From the NCBI RefSeq assembly GCF_014925405.1, contig NZ_AQHJ01000035.1:620001-684000 (forward strand): DNA of 64,000 nt. The letters run 5' to 3'. Of this stretch, positions 52,541 to 62,490 are shown one piece after another (position 1 is the first letter of the stretch; every line of letters begins with the position of its first letter). The stretch is from Pseudoalteromonas ulvae UL12. GTDB lineage: Bacteria; Pseudomonadota; Gammaproteobacteria; Enterobacterales; Alteromonadaceae. The notes under the pieces are model-generated. The model was not told where the DNA came from, did not search any database, and was given only the letters and a program-made list of their open reading frames with translations. Made by a program: the position numbers and the translations under genes.

Positions 52541-53998
52541 ATGGCAACAACAGCAACGGCAACAAATTCGTCACTGATTGATGGGATACTCGCGTTTAGC
52601 AAAATTCCAGATGACGAAATCAGTTATTCAATCGCTTCAACTGGCATGCACTCATTATTAACCCGCATTTTTGAGCAAGAATCCGATACCAGTGAATTAC
52701 GCGTAGACAAACGATATGTAGAGCAATTGATTGATGAGCTCGATCGAAAGCTAAGTCTGCAAATGGATGAAATACTCCATCATCAGACATTTCAGTCACT
52801 TGAAGCCCCTTGGCGAAGTTTAAAATTTCTTATTGACCGCACTGAGTTTGGTGAAAACATTAAAGTCGAGATCCTCTCTGTCGATCAGGAAGAACTCTTA
52901 ACTGATTTTGAAGACGCCGCAGATATCACCGAAAGTGGTTTATATCGCAAAGTGTACACAGACGCATTTGGACAATTTGGTGGTAATCCATATGGAGTCA
53001 TTATAGGCGACTACAGCCTAACGCATGGTAATAGTGATGTCACACTGATGAGCCATCTGGCAAGCCTCGCAGCGATGAATCACGCACCCTTTATTGCTGC
53101 CGCTGATCCGAGCTTTTTTTGTATCAAAGATTACGCTGAAATTCCTGATTTAAAGCAAATTGAGGCTATGTTTGAAGGGCCGCAATACATTAAATGGCGC
53201 CAATTTAGAGATTCTGATGATGCACGAAATGTGGGTTTGGCGATGCCAAGATTTATGCTCAGACCAACTTATGGCGAAAATATACCCGTAAGAAGTTTTA
53301 ATTATCACGAAGGTATTACAAGTCAAAATCAATACCTTTGGGGCAATGCGGCCTTTGCATATGCGACTAAGCTAACCGACAGCTTTGCACGTTACCGTTG
53401 GTGTCCAAATATTATCGGCCCTCAATCGGGTGGTGAAGTAAAAGATTTGTCTATCAACTTAGTTGATGACAGCGGCACAGCAAAAGTCGTCGGGCCGGTT
53501 GAAGTTCAATTATCCGATCGCAAAGAATTTGAATTATCAGAGCTTGGCTTTATTCCTTTTACACTTCGAAAAGATTCAGATAGTGCAGTGTTTTTCTCGT
53601 CTAATTCGGTACAAATGCCGAAGAAGTTTAGTAATGATGATGAAGGTAGACAAGCCGAACTCAATTACAAACTGGGCACACAATTGCCGTATTTATTTAT
53701 TGTCAATCGCTTAGCTCACTACATCAAAGTATTGCAAAGGGAAAATTTAGGAAGCTGGAAAAGTCGAAGCGACCTAGAAATGGAACTTAATAAATGGATA
53801 CGCCAATACGTTGCAGATCAAGACAATCCTTCCCCTGCAACCCGTAGCCAACGACCACTCAGAAAGGCTTTGTTAACAGTTACTGAAGTTGATACTGAAG
53901 CTGGCTGGTATGAAGTTTCAATGGAAGTGACGCCTCACTTTAAGTTCATGGGCGCGAACTTTACCTTGTCGCTAACCAGTATGCTTGAGCGTGGTTAA
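52541..53998 (+). CDS. tssC: Type VI secretion sheath protein TssC (VipB)
   Basis: A 485-residue large sheath subunit with FRSL-type core LEAPWRSLKFLIDR, AFGQFGGNPYGVIIGDY, LWGNAAFAYATKL and VTPHFKFMGANF. The N-terminal helix SSLIDGILAFSK is in the place where ClpV binds VipB. The full-length form with an intact N-terminus contrasts with the later TssB-TssC fusion at 60796. Pairs with TssB. Confidence 0.97.
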   Translation: MATTATATNSSLIDGILAFSKIPDDEISYSIASTGMHSLLTRIFEQESDTSELRVDKRYVEQLIDELDRKLSLQMDEILHHQTFQSLEAPWRSLKFLIDRTEFGENIKVEILSVDQEELLTDFEDAADITESGLYRKVYTDAFGQFGGNPYGVIIGDYSLTHGNSDVTLMSHLASLAAMNHAPFIAAADPSFFCIKDYAEIPDLKQIEAMFEGPQYIKWRQFRDSDDARNVGLAMPRFMLRPTYGENIPVRSFNYHEGITSQNQYLWGNAAFAYATKLTDSFARYRWCPNIIGPQSGGEVKDLSINLVDDSGTAKVVGPVEVQLSDRKEFELSELGFIPFTLRKDSDSAVFFSSNSVQMPKKFSNDDEGRQAELNYKLGTQLPYLFIVNRLAHYIKVLQRENLGSWKSRSDLEMELNKWIRQYVADQDNPSPATRSQRPLRKALLTVTEVDTEAGWYEVSMEVTPHFKFMGANFTLSLTSMLERG

Positions 53999-54047
53999 TT
54001 AACTAAATGTATTCGATACATTTGTAACGATATTAGAGGAATTTGCA

Positions 54048-54566
54048 ATGCCTACAGAAATTTATATGACTATCAATGATCCTGAAGGATGTCTAACAGA
54101 AGAGTCTTGCTCTAAAGAAAGCATAGGGTCATTTTTTAAATCAGATCATGAGGAAGAAGCATTAGTGCTTGCTTACAATCATAAAGTGTCAGTGCCTACT
54201 AACTCCCTAACAGGTCAAGTAACTGGGACGCGAAAGCACGAATACCTTGAAGTTACCAAGTTTATAGATAAAAGCTCACCGCTATTATTAAACTCTGTTA
54301 CTTCTCCCTCTGAGCTCGAAGTAATTCTGAGATTTTTTAGAACGCCTGATGAAACGAGCGCGGGTGAGCCTGTAGAGTATTACAATATTACTCTACAGCG
54401 TGCGAAAATTGTTAGTATCAATACGATTTCACCAAATATCTTGATTCCTGAAAATGATGGATTAATGCCGTTTGAAAATGTCATTTTTACCTATGGTCAA
54501 ATCCAAGCGGATCATGTTGTGTGTGGTACTACAGCAATTGATGATTGGTCAGGTGAAGGTGAATAA
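54048..54566 (+). CDS. hcp: Hcp family tube protein (TssD)
   Basis: A 172-residue Hcp-type protein that should form hexameric rings of the inner tube. Family features are the N-terminal YMTINDPEG, a long loop, LEVTKFIDKSSPLL, YYNITLQRAKIVSI and the final ENVIFTYGQIQADHV. GAGGAA precedes the ATG. It lies between tssC and tssJ, a normal place for hcp. A second, divergent copy is at 62490. Confidence 0.92.
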   Translation: MPTEIYMTINDPEGCLTEESCSKESIGSFFKSDHEEEALVLAYNHKVSVPTNSLTGQVTGTRKHEYLEVTKFIDKSSPLLLNSVTSPSELEVILRFFRTPDETSAGEPVEYYNITLQRAKIVSINTISPNILIPENDGLMPFENVIFTYGQIQADHVVCGTTAIDDWSGEGE

Positions 54567-54572
54567 ACCAAC

Positions 54573-55310
54573 ATGATAATTAAACTATTGAGTTTGCAAC
54601 GGCTTATATTACTTTTGTTGATGATTGTTTCGTTAACTGGTTGCAGTAGCATTCCTTTTTTTGGTGATGATGCAGCTGCAGGTAATGTAAGCCAAACTGT
54701 TGCTTACGCGGATCCAACCCAAAAAGACCATTGGCTTGAAAATGCTAAGGCTTGGCGGAACTGGGACATAAATCATCCGAATAATCAATTGGTTGAATGG
54801 GTATATAATGAAGCTGCACTCATTATTACTTTATCTGCAAGCAGTGAACTCAATAGTTTTAATGATCTCGCTCATATGACACAAATTAGAGTGATCCAAC
54901 TAAGTGATATCACAGGCTTAACGACGTTACTAAAAACTCAAGATGGGGTGCGAACTGCGATGGTTGAACCTTTAGAAATGCTGCCCAATGCTATATCTAT
55001 CGATACTGTTAATTTAGCGCCAAACCAAACATACACCATTGAGCTTGCGCGTCAGCAAGATGCAAAATTTATTGCTCTTGTTGCTGGATTTGCTCAATCG
55101 CAGCCGCAGCAATCGGTCAGAATAATTACGATACCAGTGATTACTATCAGTCCCCCAGAGGTAGAAAAATCGTGGTTTGATACTCTCACTTTTGGTTTGT
55201 TTTCAGAGGACTCAGAGCCAGAACCAGACATAATACGACCAGCAAAACTTAAAATTGACAGTAAATTAGGTGAAAACGAATTTGAGAAGTTTGTAGCTAA
55301 AGCATTTTAA
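54573..55310 (+). CDS. tssJ: Type VI outer-membrane lipoprotein TssJ
   Basis: A 245-residue lipoprotein with signal peptide ending in LTGC (C24). It has the beta-sandwich pattern VEWVYNEAALIITLSASSEL, IRVIQLSD and an extended C-terminal tail. TssJ anchors TssM to the outer membrane. At about 245 residues it is longer than many TssJ proteins, the extra part lying at the C-terminus. Starts seven bases after hcp. Confidence 0.88.
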   Translation: MIIKLLSLQRLILLLLMIVSLTGCSSIPFFGDDAAAGNVSQTVAYADPTQKDHWLENAKAWRNWDINHPNNQLVEWVYNEAALIITLSASSELNSFNDLAHMTQIRVIQLSDITGLTTLLKTQDGVRTAMVEPLEMLPNAISIDTVNLAPNQTYTIELARQQDAKFIALVAGFAQSQPQQSVRIITIPVITISPPEVEKSWFDTLTFGLFSEDSEPEPDIIRPAKLKIDSKLGENEFEKFVAKAF

Positions 55311-55328
55311 TCATAGGAGTGATCTCAG

Positions 55329-56699
55329 ATGGATCCTTTAAAATCCTTGTTCTGGAATCAAGGCTTATTTCTAAAACCACAGCATTTCCAACATTTATCT
55401 TTGCAAACTTTGGCTCAAGCACACGCGTATAGCTCTATCAAAACAGGAATAGTCTCAGGGATCGCAAGCCTTAATATTGATATTCCTTCGTTGCAAAATG
55501 GTGTAGTACAAATTCATAAACTAGAGGCTGTTTTACCTGATGGAACCTTATTAGTATTTCCAGGTAACTGCTCATTAAACTCTTTATCAATTACTGCCGA
55601 TTTAGCGGACAAAAATAATCTTATATCGATTTATATCGCAGTTTGCCCTATCTCAATCGATAGCAATAATTTAAGTCACCCTAATCGTGGTATTGCTCGG
55701 TATGTCGAAAATGAAGCAGCTGAAGTGATTGATTTATTTGATACAGAAGAGTCAACACAACTGACAACCCTCAACATTGATACGGCACTTATCAGTGAGA
55801 ATGAGCTTGCCAAATATAACCATTGTGCATGCATAAAAATTGCCGCAATATCGAGCCAATCTGGCGTGTTTTGCTTAGATACAGATTTCATCCCACCCGT
55901 AATATCCATCGCGTCTTCGGTTGTTTTACAAGATAACATTAAAGGGCTCAAACAAAGTTTGTTAGCTCGCTTTGAACAGCTTGAAAGTTTTAGTTCCCTA
56001 AAAGGTGGTCAGCATACTGAACTTTCAAGTGCTAGTTTATCGACATTGATGGCACTGAATATAGTTGCGGGCTTTATACCTCAAGTCGCCCATTTTGAAG
56101 AGTGTAAAGAGCAATCTCCACAACAGTTTTACATGCTGTTACGTCAACTTATTGCTCAGTTAAGTTTATTTTCTAGGAATATTTCTGTACTTGGAGAAAG
56201 TGCTGATGAAGGGCATTCCATTATTCCATTCAATCAAAATAACCTCACAGCTTGTTTTTCTAGAGCTTTTAAAATGGCGAGTAAGTTGCTCGATGAATTA
56301 ACCATTGATCCTGAATTACTCATTGAATTAACACAACAAGGTGAATCGAAATTTGTAGCGACTTTACCACCTGAGTTTTTATCTCATACAAACCGGTTTT
56401 ATCTAAGATTAAGAAGTAAAGATAACCTCGAGACACGAGTTGATGAGATTTTGGAATACTCAAAAATGGGTGCTGATGGCCAAGTTGATATTTACATTAA
56501 AAGGGCCTTGCCTGGGGTTAAACTTCACTATTTATCAAGAAAACCTTTAGGTGTCGCCAGTGCACCCAATAGCTATTATTTTTCATTTGATACGCATAGT
56601 TTTGAGTGGCAGAAGGTATTAGAAACTACTCGTGTTGGTTTGATTTGGCCTGATGGTCCAAATGATCTTCAAATAGAAATTATTGCGGTCAAGGGGTAA
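55329..56699 (+). CDS. tssK: Type VI baseplate protein TssK
   Basis: A 456-residue TssK. The N-terminus LKSLFWNQGLFLKPQHFQHL is diagnostic. It links the baseplate to the TssLM membrane complex as a trimer. TAGGAG precedes the ATG, and tssL starts four bases after its stop. Confidence 0.95.
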   Translation: MDPLKSLFWNQGLFLKPQHFQHLSLQTLAQAHAYSSIKTGIVSGIASLNIDIPSLQNGVVQIHKLEAVLPDGTLLVFPGNCSLNSLSITADLADKNNLISIYIAVCPISIDSNNLSHPNRGIARYVENEAAEVIDLFDTEESTQLTTLNIDTALISENELAKYNHCACIKIAAISSQSGVFCLDTDFIPPVISIASSVVLQDNIKGLKQSLLARFEQLESFSSLKGGQHTELSSASLSTLMALNIVAGFIPQVAHFEECKEQSPQQFYMLLRQLIAQLSLFSRNISVLGESADEGHSIIPFNQNNLTACFSRAFKMASKLLDELTIDPELLIELTQQGESKFVATLPPEFLSHTNRFYLRLRSKDNLETRVDEILEYSKMGADGQVDIYIKRALPGVKLHYLSRKPLGVASAPNSYYFSFDTHSFEWQKVLETTRVGLIWPDGPNDLQIEIIAVKG

Positions 56700-56702
56700 T
56701 GT

Positions 56703-57362
56703 ATGAAATTAATCGACGCATTTATTCCTATTTTTTCAGAACTGTCCACTCTTGATCAGAAGCTCGAAGAAGACTCATCTTTGGATATCGAGATGTTATC
56801 AGATCAATTGTCTCAACAGATAGCCCATAGCAAAAACACTTTGTTGGCTGAAGGCTTTGAGATTGACGATTTTGATAAAGCCTTATTTGCATTATGTGCC
56901 CTTATTGATGAAAAAGTAATGAACTCACAATGGGCCTCTCGTGAACGTTGGGCTAAAAACACACTCCAGAAACAATATTTTAAGAGTCAAACTGCAGGGA
57001 CTGTTTTTTTTGAAACATTAGATCAGCTAAATGAGTTTAATGAAGTCGAGCAAAATATTCGTGAGGTTTATTTGTACTGTTTAGCCTTTGGTTTTACAGG
57101 TTGTTATTTTGATGTGGGTCAGCGGAGCCGTTTAGACGAAATTATTCATGCAAACTTTAAACTCTTAAATACACAATCAGAGTTGAGTTTATTTTGCCAC
57201 AAAGTGCCACAAAAAAGGCAACTCTTGGACGACAACCTGCTATTTAGTCAGTTTAAAGATGAAGTATGGGTATGGGGTCCCATTGCTTTTGTTTTAATCA
57301 GTTATTTGTTGTTTAGAAGTGAGTATTTAACTTCATTATCTCAGTTAATCAATCAGCTATAA
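56703..57362 (+). CDS. tssL: Type VI membrane protein TssL (DotU)
   Basis: A 219-residue DotU-like protein: a cytoplasmic helical domain (FALCALIDEKVMNSQW, LYCLAFGFTGCYF) and one C-terminal membrane helix (VWGPIAFVLISYLLF). No peptidoglycan-binding domain is fused, so anchoring must come from other parts of the locus. TssL binds TssM and TssK. tssM starts 16 bases downstream. Confidence 0.95.
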   Translation: MKLIDAFIPIFSELSTLDQKLEEDSSLDIEMLSDQLSQQIAHSKNTLLAEGFEIDDFDKALFALCALIDEKVMNSQWASRERWAKNTLQKQYFKSQTAGTVFFETLDQLNEFNEVEQNIREVYLYCLAFGFTGCYFDVGQRSRLDEIIHANFKLLNTQSELSLFCHKVPQKRQLLDDNLLFSQFKDEVWVWGPIAFVLISYLLFRSEYLTSLSQLINQL

Positions 57363-57378
57363 GCCAAGGTTTTTTAAA

Positions 57379-60300
57379 ATGAAAAGTTTCTTAAAGTTTA
57401 TGTTGGTGATGTTTATTTGGCTCATTGTATTAGGTATTTGTATTACCACAACGGTATTACTTGAACTTGAACTTATGCTGGGTATTTGGGCATTTGTTGC
57501 GGTGTTCGCAACTTGGTATGGCATAAAGTTAATTATCTACTTCTTCAAACGGGTAGCGGCTAAAAATAGAGTTGAAAAACTCATTAATATAGGCTCCAGT
57601 AGTTCATCTAAAAAAACTCTTTCCTCTTTTCAATTTTTATTCAAAAAAGATATCGATAAACACCTCAATAAACTGCAGGCATTTATTAAACGCAGTGATA
57701 TCAGCTCAGCTCACTCCATTAAATGGGTGATGCACTTAAAAGTCGATAATTCTGATGGTAACTGGGTTAAAGCCTCGTCAATTAATAGACCAAAAATCAA
57801 AGACAGCACGTTAACCGAATACCCCTACATCGATTGGCATATATTTAATGACTTTATGATGCTTGATGTCGATGCATATTTGATTTCTCAAGATAATCCC
57901 GCAGCCAAAAGTGAATGGTTGCAATTATTAAATGGTCTGGCAGGCACTAAAAGAGTGTTTCCAATCGACTCTTTATTAGTCTCAATTAATGTCAGTGCTA
58001 TTGAAACCATCATTGAGCAGCAAAAGCTTGCTGATTTAATCAGAACTCAATATGAAGACATCAAAACATACTGCGGTGTAGAGATAAAAATTAATATTGT
58101 GTTGGTTGGTTTAGAGCAATTAAGTGGCATTGATTCTTGGCTAGCTAATTTGGATCCATTTCTCAAGCAAAAAATGTTTGGGTCTATCAATGAAAATCAA
58201 ATCCCAATTGAGCAGTTAGTCAAAGAGCATTTTGCTGAATTAAAAGTAATCTTCAATCAAGGGGCTTTATCACATCTTGTTAATGAGGGGTTTTCTGTTG
58301 AAGCAGCTCAACTTCCTGCTAAGGCAAATGAGATAGAGCAGTCATTGTCCCGGTGCTTAAATCGCTTATTTGCAAACAACTCTTTTCAATCGGCACCGAA
58401 GTGCAATGGCCTTTTTATTGTGATGCGAGAGCACACAGATGATTGTTTTGTTGATGGCTTACTTGAGGGTTGCGCCTTCACTTGGAGTGATGCAGTCAAA
58501 AATAAGGTGATAACACAATCGGATATAGTGAAGCGTAAAAGGTATATCACTTATGCAGGTGCCAGTGCTTTTTTAGTTGGTTTGATTTTTCTTACATTTG
58601 AGCGAAACATCACCACACTGGATGCTGTGTTCGAAGATTATAAAAGTCAGCAGCTGAATTTAGATTCACAATCAGGGCTTTTGTCTGACATTACGCTTCG
58701 TTATTCAATTATTGAGCAGCTAAATTCACTGAATATCAGCCACTGGTTACCGACTGGAAACGATCCGCTTAAGTTGAATCTGATGCGAGCCAATGTAATC
58801 AATAAAATTGAAAATGGGATTATTTCGCCTCTTGATGAAAAGTTTGCTTCCAACATGCAAGGAAGTGAATTGTCACTTGATAAACGAGTCGATTATATCA
58901 ATATTTTATCGAGAAGAATCAATTTGATAAAAGCGGCGCAAAGTGGTGCAAATAATGACGAATTAGCCTTGATGCCGCAGCCCTATGATTCTGGATATAT
59001 CAGCGATATTCCAAATGAAATTTTAGATGATATTAATCAGGTTTATCTTCTGCGTTTTTCGCTTATCTCATCTTCTTTAAATTCACGACATTCAGCCAGC
59101 CTTGAGACTGAAAAGCAGAATTATCAAAAACAAGTCGTTAATTTATTAAGCCAAACAAATGACAATATGGAGTGGTTAGTCGATTGGGTTAACGAAAATC
59201 AATCAATAAAAAATGTGACGTTACAAAGCTACTGGCAAGGCACGTTACCAAATACTTCAGGGATTGAGGTACAAAAAGCGTATACCGTGGCAGGGAAAGA
59301 AGTCATTGATAATTTCTTTAATGATATCACTCAAGCGCTGGGCCAAGATAATGATTATTTACTTAAGTACAAACCGTTATTTGTTCAAGATTATCGGGTA
59401 AATTATTTAGCTAATTGGGGGTATTTTTTATCTGAATTTGAACAAGGTCAATTCACCCTAGCTGATCGCACGCAATGGTTAAAAGTCATTAATAACCTCA
59501 CCACAAGCCGTAATATTTATTTCAAATTATTGAACGATGTGGACTTTCAATTAGCAGCATTCAAAGATGATGCAGATGTACCTAAATGGATGGAGTTTTC
59601 ACTTTATTACCAAGACATGTTGGCGCTGAGTGACGACCAAGTAAATAATAATAAAAAGAAAAATGCTGTTTTAACTAAGCTAGCTTTGAAAGTCATTGGT
59701 AAAACAGGTGCCGTAGGCAAAGCTATTTCAAAATCAGCAAAAAGTGGCTTGAAAACACAGAAAAAGCTCGATAAAGCCAATGGTTCAGGCCCAGGCCCTT
59801 CAGAAAGAGAGCTAAACCTTCAAAAAGCGGCGACTGAGCTTGATAATTACAAAGCAAAATTAGCTGAAATAGTATTTAGCGTTGAGCTAAAACAGTCGTC
59901 CTATACAAGTATAAGTGGGCTTTATTCGAACAGTGATAACCCGATGTCTGCCGGAACATCTCTGGCTGCGGTGCAAACGAGTTTAGCAACCCTACAAGGT
60001 TTAATAGGCAAAGAAGGGCTTGATACCGCACCTTTTTGGAAAGTGTATAAAGGACCCGTCCAATTACTTGAGTCTTTTATGACACAAGAAACAGCGTGTA
60101 AATTGAATGATCTTTGGCAAGAAAAGTTCCTGTTTGAGATTGATGGTGTTCCTGATTATAAATTAGATAGTTACGCCTATGGAGAGACGGGTGTTTTATG
60201 GGGAATGGTCGACAGCAATATCGCACCGTTTTTACGCGCAAAACAAGGGGGAGGATATAGCCACAAGCGCGTAGGAGATAATTACGTTGCGCTAACTCCC

Positions 60301-60792
60301 GCCTTTTTAAATTATCTGACTCGTGTTAAAGATTTTGGGATGAGACAGAAATTTGAGTCGTTTAGCCTCGACATTACAGCTAATCCGACGAGCTTGAATC
60401 CAAGTGCTCTTTTATATGTGAGCCAAACGGACTTGGTTCTCAATTGTGCCTCTGGGCCACAATCATTAGTGAATAATAATTTTATTATTAAAAAACACTT
60501 TGCCTGGGATCAAAGCTGTGGACCGGTTTCTTTATCGTTCACTATCGGGAACAAAAAAATAGTAAAAGAGTATCCCGGTCAAGATGGACTTACTCACTTT
60601 ATGGAAGATTTCAAATCGGGCAAAAAACGTTTCGAGCTAGAAGAATTTCCAGAGTCATTTTATGTGCTAGATCAGTTCAAAATTCGCTATCTGGATGCCA
60701 GTTTTATCTTAGAAGGAGCAGGCAAGCTATTATCATCACTTAATCAGCAGCCACCACAGCCACCTAAATTTATCGCTCAATGTTGGAAATAA
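57379..60792 (+). CDS. tssM: Type VI membrane protein TssM (IcmF) without Walker A motif
   Basis: A 1137-residue IcmF-like protein. Two N-terminal membrane helices (about residues 5-55) come first, then a cytoplasmic domain, a third helix (about 389-407, ITYAGASAFLVGLIFLTF) and a large periplasmic part with the ImcF-related domain near the end. The cytoplasmic NTPase-like domain has no GxxxxGK[ST] loop; WVMHLKVDNSDGNWV stands where it would be expected. It forms the trans-envelope channel with TssL and TssJ. ATP hydrolysis is therefore unlikely for this member. Confidence 0.92.
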   Translation: MKSFLKFMLVMFIWLIVLGICITTTVLLELELMLGIWAFVAVFATWYGIKLIIYFFKRVAAKNRVEKLINIGSSSSSKKTLSSFQFLFKKDIDKHLNKLQAFIKRSDISSAHSIKWVMHLKVDNSDGNWVKASSINRPKIKDSTLTEYPYIDWHIFNDFMMLDVDAYLISQDNPAAKSEWLQLLNGLAGTKRVFPIDSLLVSINVSAIETIIEQQKLADLIRTQYEDIKTYCGVEIKINIVLVGLEQLSGIDSWLANLDPFLKQKMFGSINENQIPIEQLVKEHFAELKVIFNQGALSHLVNEGFSVEAAQLPAKANEIEQSLSRCLNRLFANNSFQSAPKCNGLFIVMREHTDDCFVDGLLEGCAFTWSDAVKNKVITQSDIVKRKRYITYAGASAFLVGLIFLTFERNITTLDAVFEDYKSQQLNLDSQSGLLSDITLRYSIIEQLNSLNISHWLPTGNDPLKLNLMRANVINKIENGIISPLDEKFASNMQGSELSLDKRVDYINILSRRINLIKAAQSGANNDELALMPQPYDSGYISDIPNEILDDINQVYLLRFSLISSSLNSRHSASLETEKQNYQKQVVNLLSQTNDNMEWLVDWVNENQSIKNVTLQSYWQGTLPNTSGIEVQKAYTVAGKEVIDNFFNDITQALGQDNDYLLKYKPLFVQDYRVNYLANWGYFLSEFEQGQFTLADRTQWLKVINNLTTSRNIYFKLLNDVDFQLAAFKDDADVPKWMEFSLYYQDMLALSDDQVNNNKKKNAVLTKLALKVIGKTGAVGKAISKSAKSGLKTQKKLDKANGSGPGPSERELNLQKAATELDNYKAKLAEIVFSVELKQSSYTSISGLYSNSDNPMSAGTSLAAVQTSLATLQGLIGKEGLDTAPFWKVYKGPVQLLESFMTQETACKLNDLWQEKFLFEIDGVPDYKLDSYAYGETGVLWGMVDSNIAPFLRAKQGGGYSHKRVGDNYVALTPAFLNYLTRVKDFGMRQKFESFSLDITANPTSLNPSALLYVSQTDLVLNCASGPQSLVNNNFIIKKHFAWDQSCGPVSLSFTIGNKKIVKEYPGQDGLTHFMEDFKSGKKRFELEEFPESFYVLDQFKIRYLDASFILEGAGKLLSSLNQQPPQPPKFIAQCWK

Positions 60793-60795
60793 TGA

Positions 60796-62490
60796 ATGGA
60801 TAAATATCAGGATATTTCTTTCATCCATAATACTGAGGGTAACTTACCTTTTCGGGTGCTCGTTATTGCTCCGCTTTTAACTGAAAGAGAGAGTGATTAT
60901 CAGCTTATTCCATTTGAAATTTCAGAGGAAAGCTTTTCGAAGGTGATGGCAAGTTTAGACATCTCGATTACTTTAGATTTGGAAATATCGCGTTTATGTC
61001 AATTGTATAATGTTGAAAACCAGTATTTCACAATAGAGTTTGATATTAATAAGCTCAGTGACTTTTCGCCATATTCAATTATTACGAATGAGCCAAACTT
61101 AGCAGAAATACATGACTTGATCGCTCAGATACGCAGTGCGTTACAGCAATCTCATTTTCATTTTTATGCAAAGCAGTTTCATTGCTCACAACTAAAATTG
61201 TCACTATTTAATCAGGTTGAAGTCAAAAGAGCTGAATTAGAATGCTTAGTATGTGAGCTAGAATCTGTTTTATCCGAGATTTTAGATACTATTTTACACC
61301 ATCCTAAATGGCAGAAAATGGAGTCTGCATGGCGAGGGGTTGCTTGGTTAACTCAAGCCTCTTCAGCTGAAGATAATTGTCAGATAGATTGCATCTCATT
61401 TAACCTTGAACAATTGCGTGAAGATGTCTGTGATAGCTCAACTGCAAATGACAGTGATTTATATCAACTACTTTATAGAGACAGTCTTGGTCAGTTTGGT
61501 GGGATCCCCTATGGGTGTGTTTTGCTAGATTATGCTTTTTCACGTAATGGGACAGATATTGATTTTTTAAAAAAAATCAGTGAGGTATGTGCATTAGCGC
61601 ATGTCCCACTTATAAGCGGTGCATCAGCAAGCTTGTTCGGAGCCAATCAATATCAGGATATAACCGAGCACTCGAATTTAACTGAACTGTTTTCCTCACC
61701 TCTGTATATAAAATGGCGTAGCTTTTCACAATCTTTAAGTGCGCGCTATGTTTGTTTGACCTTACCTCGAATTATGATTAGACGACCGTATTCTCAAGAA
61801 GTAACAACTCTAGATTGGTATAAAGAACAAGTGGGTGAAAACTTAGAGAGCTGCTTGTGGACGAATGCTGCTTTTGCTTTTACACATAATTTGATTAAAA
61901 GCTTTATAACACACGGCTTTTGTAGCGCATTGGTTGGGCTTGAAGGCGGCGAAATAACATTACCCCTTCAAACTTGCCCAACTTCGTCATTGCCAGTCGA
62001 ATTAGTGTTATCCGAAACCAAAGAAGCTGAACTGGTTAGTTTGGGTTTTAATCCAATCTGTAGTCGATATTACTCAGGGCAATTACTCTATCAAAGTGCC
62101 AATTCAGTCGCTTGGTATCATGTCAGTCAATCATTTGAGAATCAAACCGCGACTACGATGGCTGAAGCTCAATTACAGTATTTATTTATTGTCTTGCGGA
62201 TCATTCATTGTTTAAAAATATTAACGCGAGAGAATATCGGATCATTTAATACTAAATTGGAGCTCAATAGTTTTATCAATAATTGGCTTCGTCAGTTTGT
62301 TTCAGATGTCGCCTTACCGACTCAAGCGGTTCAGGCTCAGAGACCTTTGAAAGATGCATCAGTGACGGTGAGAGAGGCGACGGATATGAATTGGTATGAT
62401 GTTGACATTGTGCTTACGCCGCATTTTAAGTTTCTAAATGAAACGGTGACCCTTGATGCACAACTTAATATTTCTCATAAGGAGCTATGA
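60796..62490 (+). CDS. Fused TssB-TssC sheath-like paralogue
   Basis: A 564-residue protein covering both sheath subunits in one chain. Residues about 15-125 resemble TssB (LPFRVLVIAPLLTERES, FDINKLSDFSPYSI, then a helix QIRSALQ). Residues about 150-564 resemble TssC (HHPKWQKMESAWRGVAWL, LGQFGGIPYGCVLLDY, CLWTNAAFAFTHNL, IVLRIIHCLKIL, VLTPHFKFLNETV). The separate TssC's N-terminal ClpV-binding helix has no counterpart. It lies inside the locus next to a second Hcp-like gene, starting three bases after tssM. It could form a special part of the sheath, a baseplate-proximal ring or an accessory structure; no function is proven. Confidence 0.85.
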   Translation: MDKYQDISFIHNTEGNLPFRVLVIAPLLTERESDYQLIPFEISEESFSKVMASLDISITLDLEISRLCQLYNVENQYFTIEFDINKLSDFSPYSIITNEPNLAEIHDLIAQIRSALQQSHFHFYAKQFHCSQLKLSLFNQVEVKRAELECLVCELESVLSEILDTILHHPKWQKMESAWRGVAWLTQASSAEDNCQIDCISFNLEQLREDVCDSSTANDSDLYQLLYRDSLGQFGGIPYGCVLLDYAFSRNGTDIDFLKKISEVCALAHVPLISGASASLFGANQYQDITEHSNLTELFSSPLYIKWRSFSQSLSARYVCLTLPRIMIRRPYSQEVTTLDWYKEQVGENLESCLWTNAAFAFTHNLIKSFITHGFCSALVGLEGGEITLPLQTCPTSSLPVELVLSETKEAELVSLGFNPICSRYYSGQLLYQSANSVAWYHVSQSFENQTATTMAEAQLQYLFIVLRIIHCLKILTRENIGSFNTKLELNSFINNWLRQFVSDVALPTQAVQAQRPLKDASVTVREATDMNWYDVDIVLTPHFKFLNETVTLDAQLNISHKEL

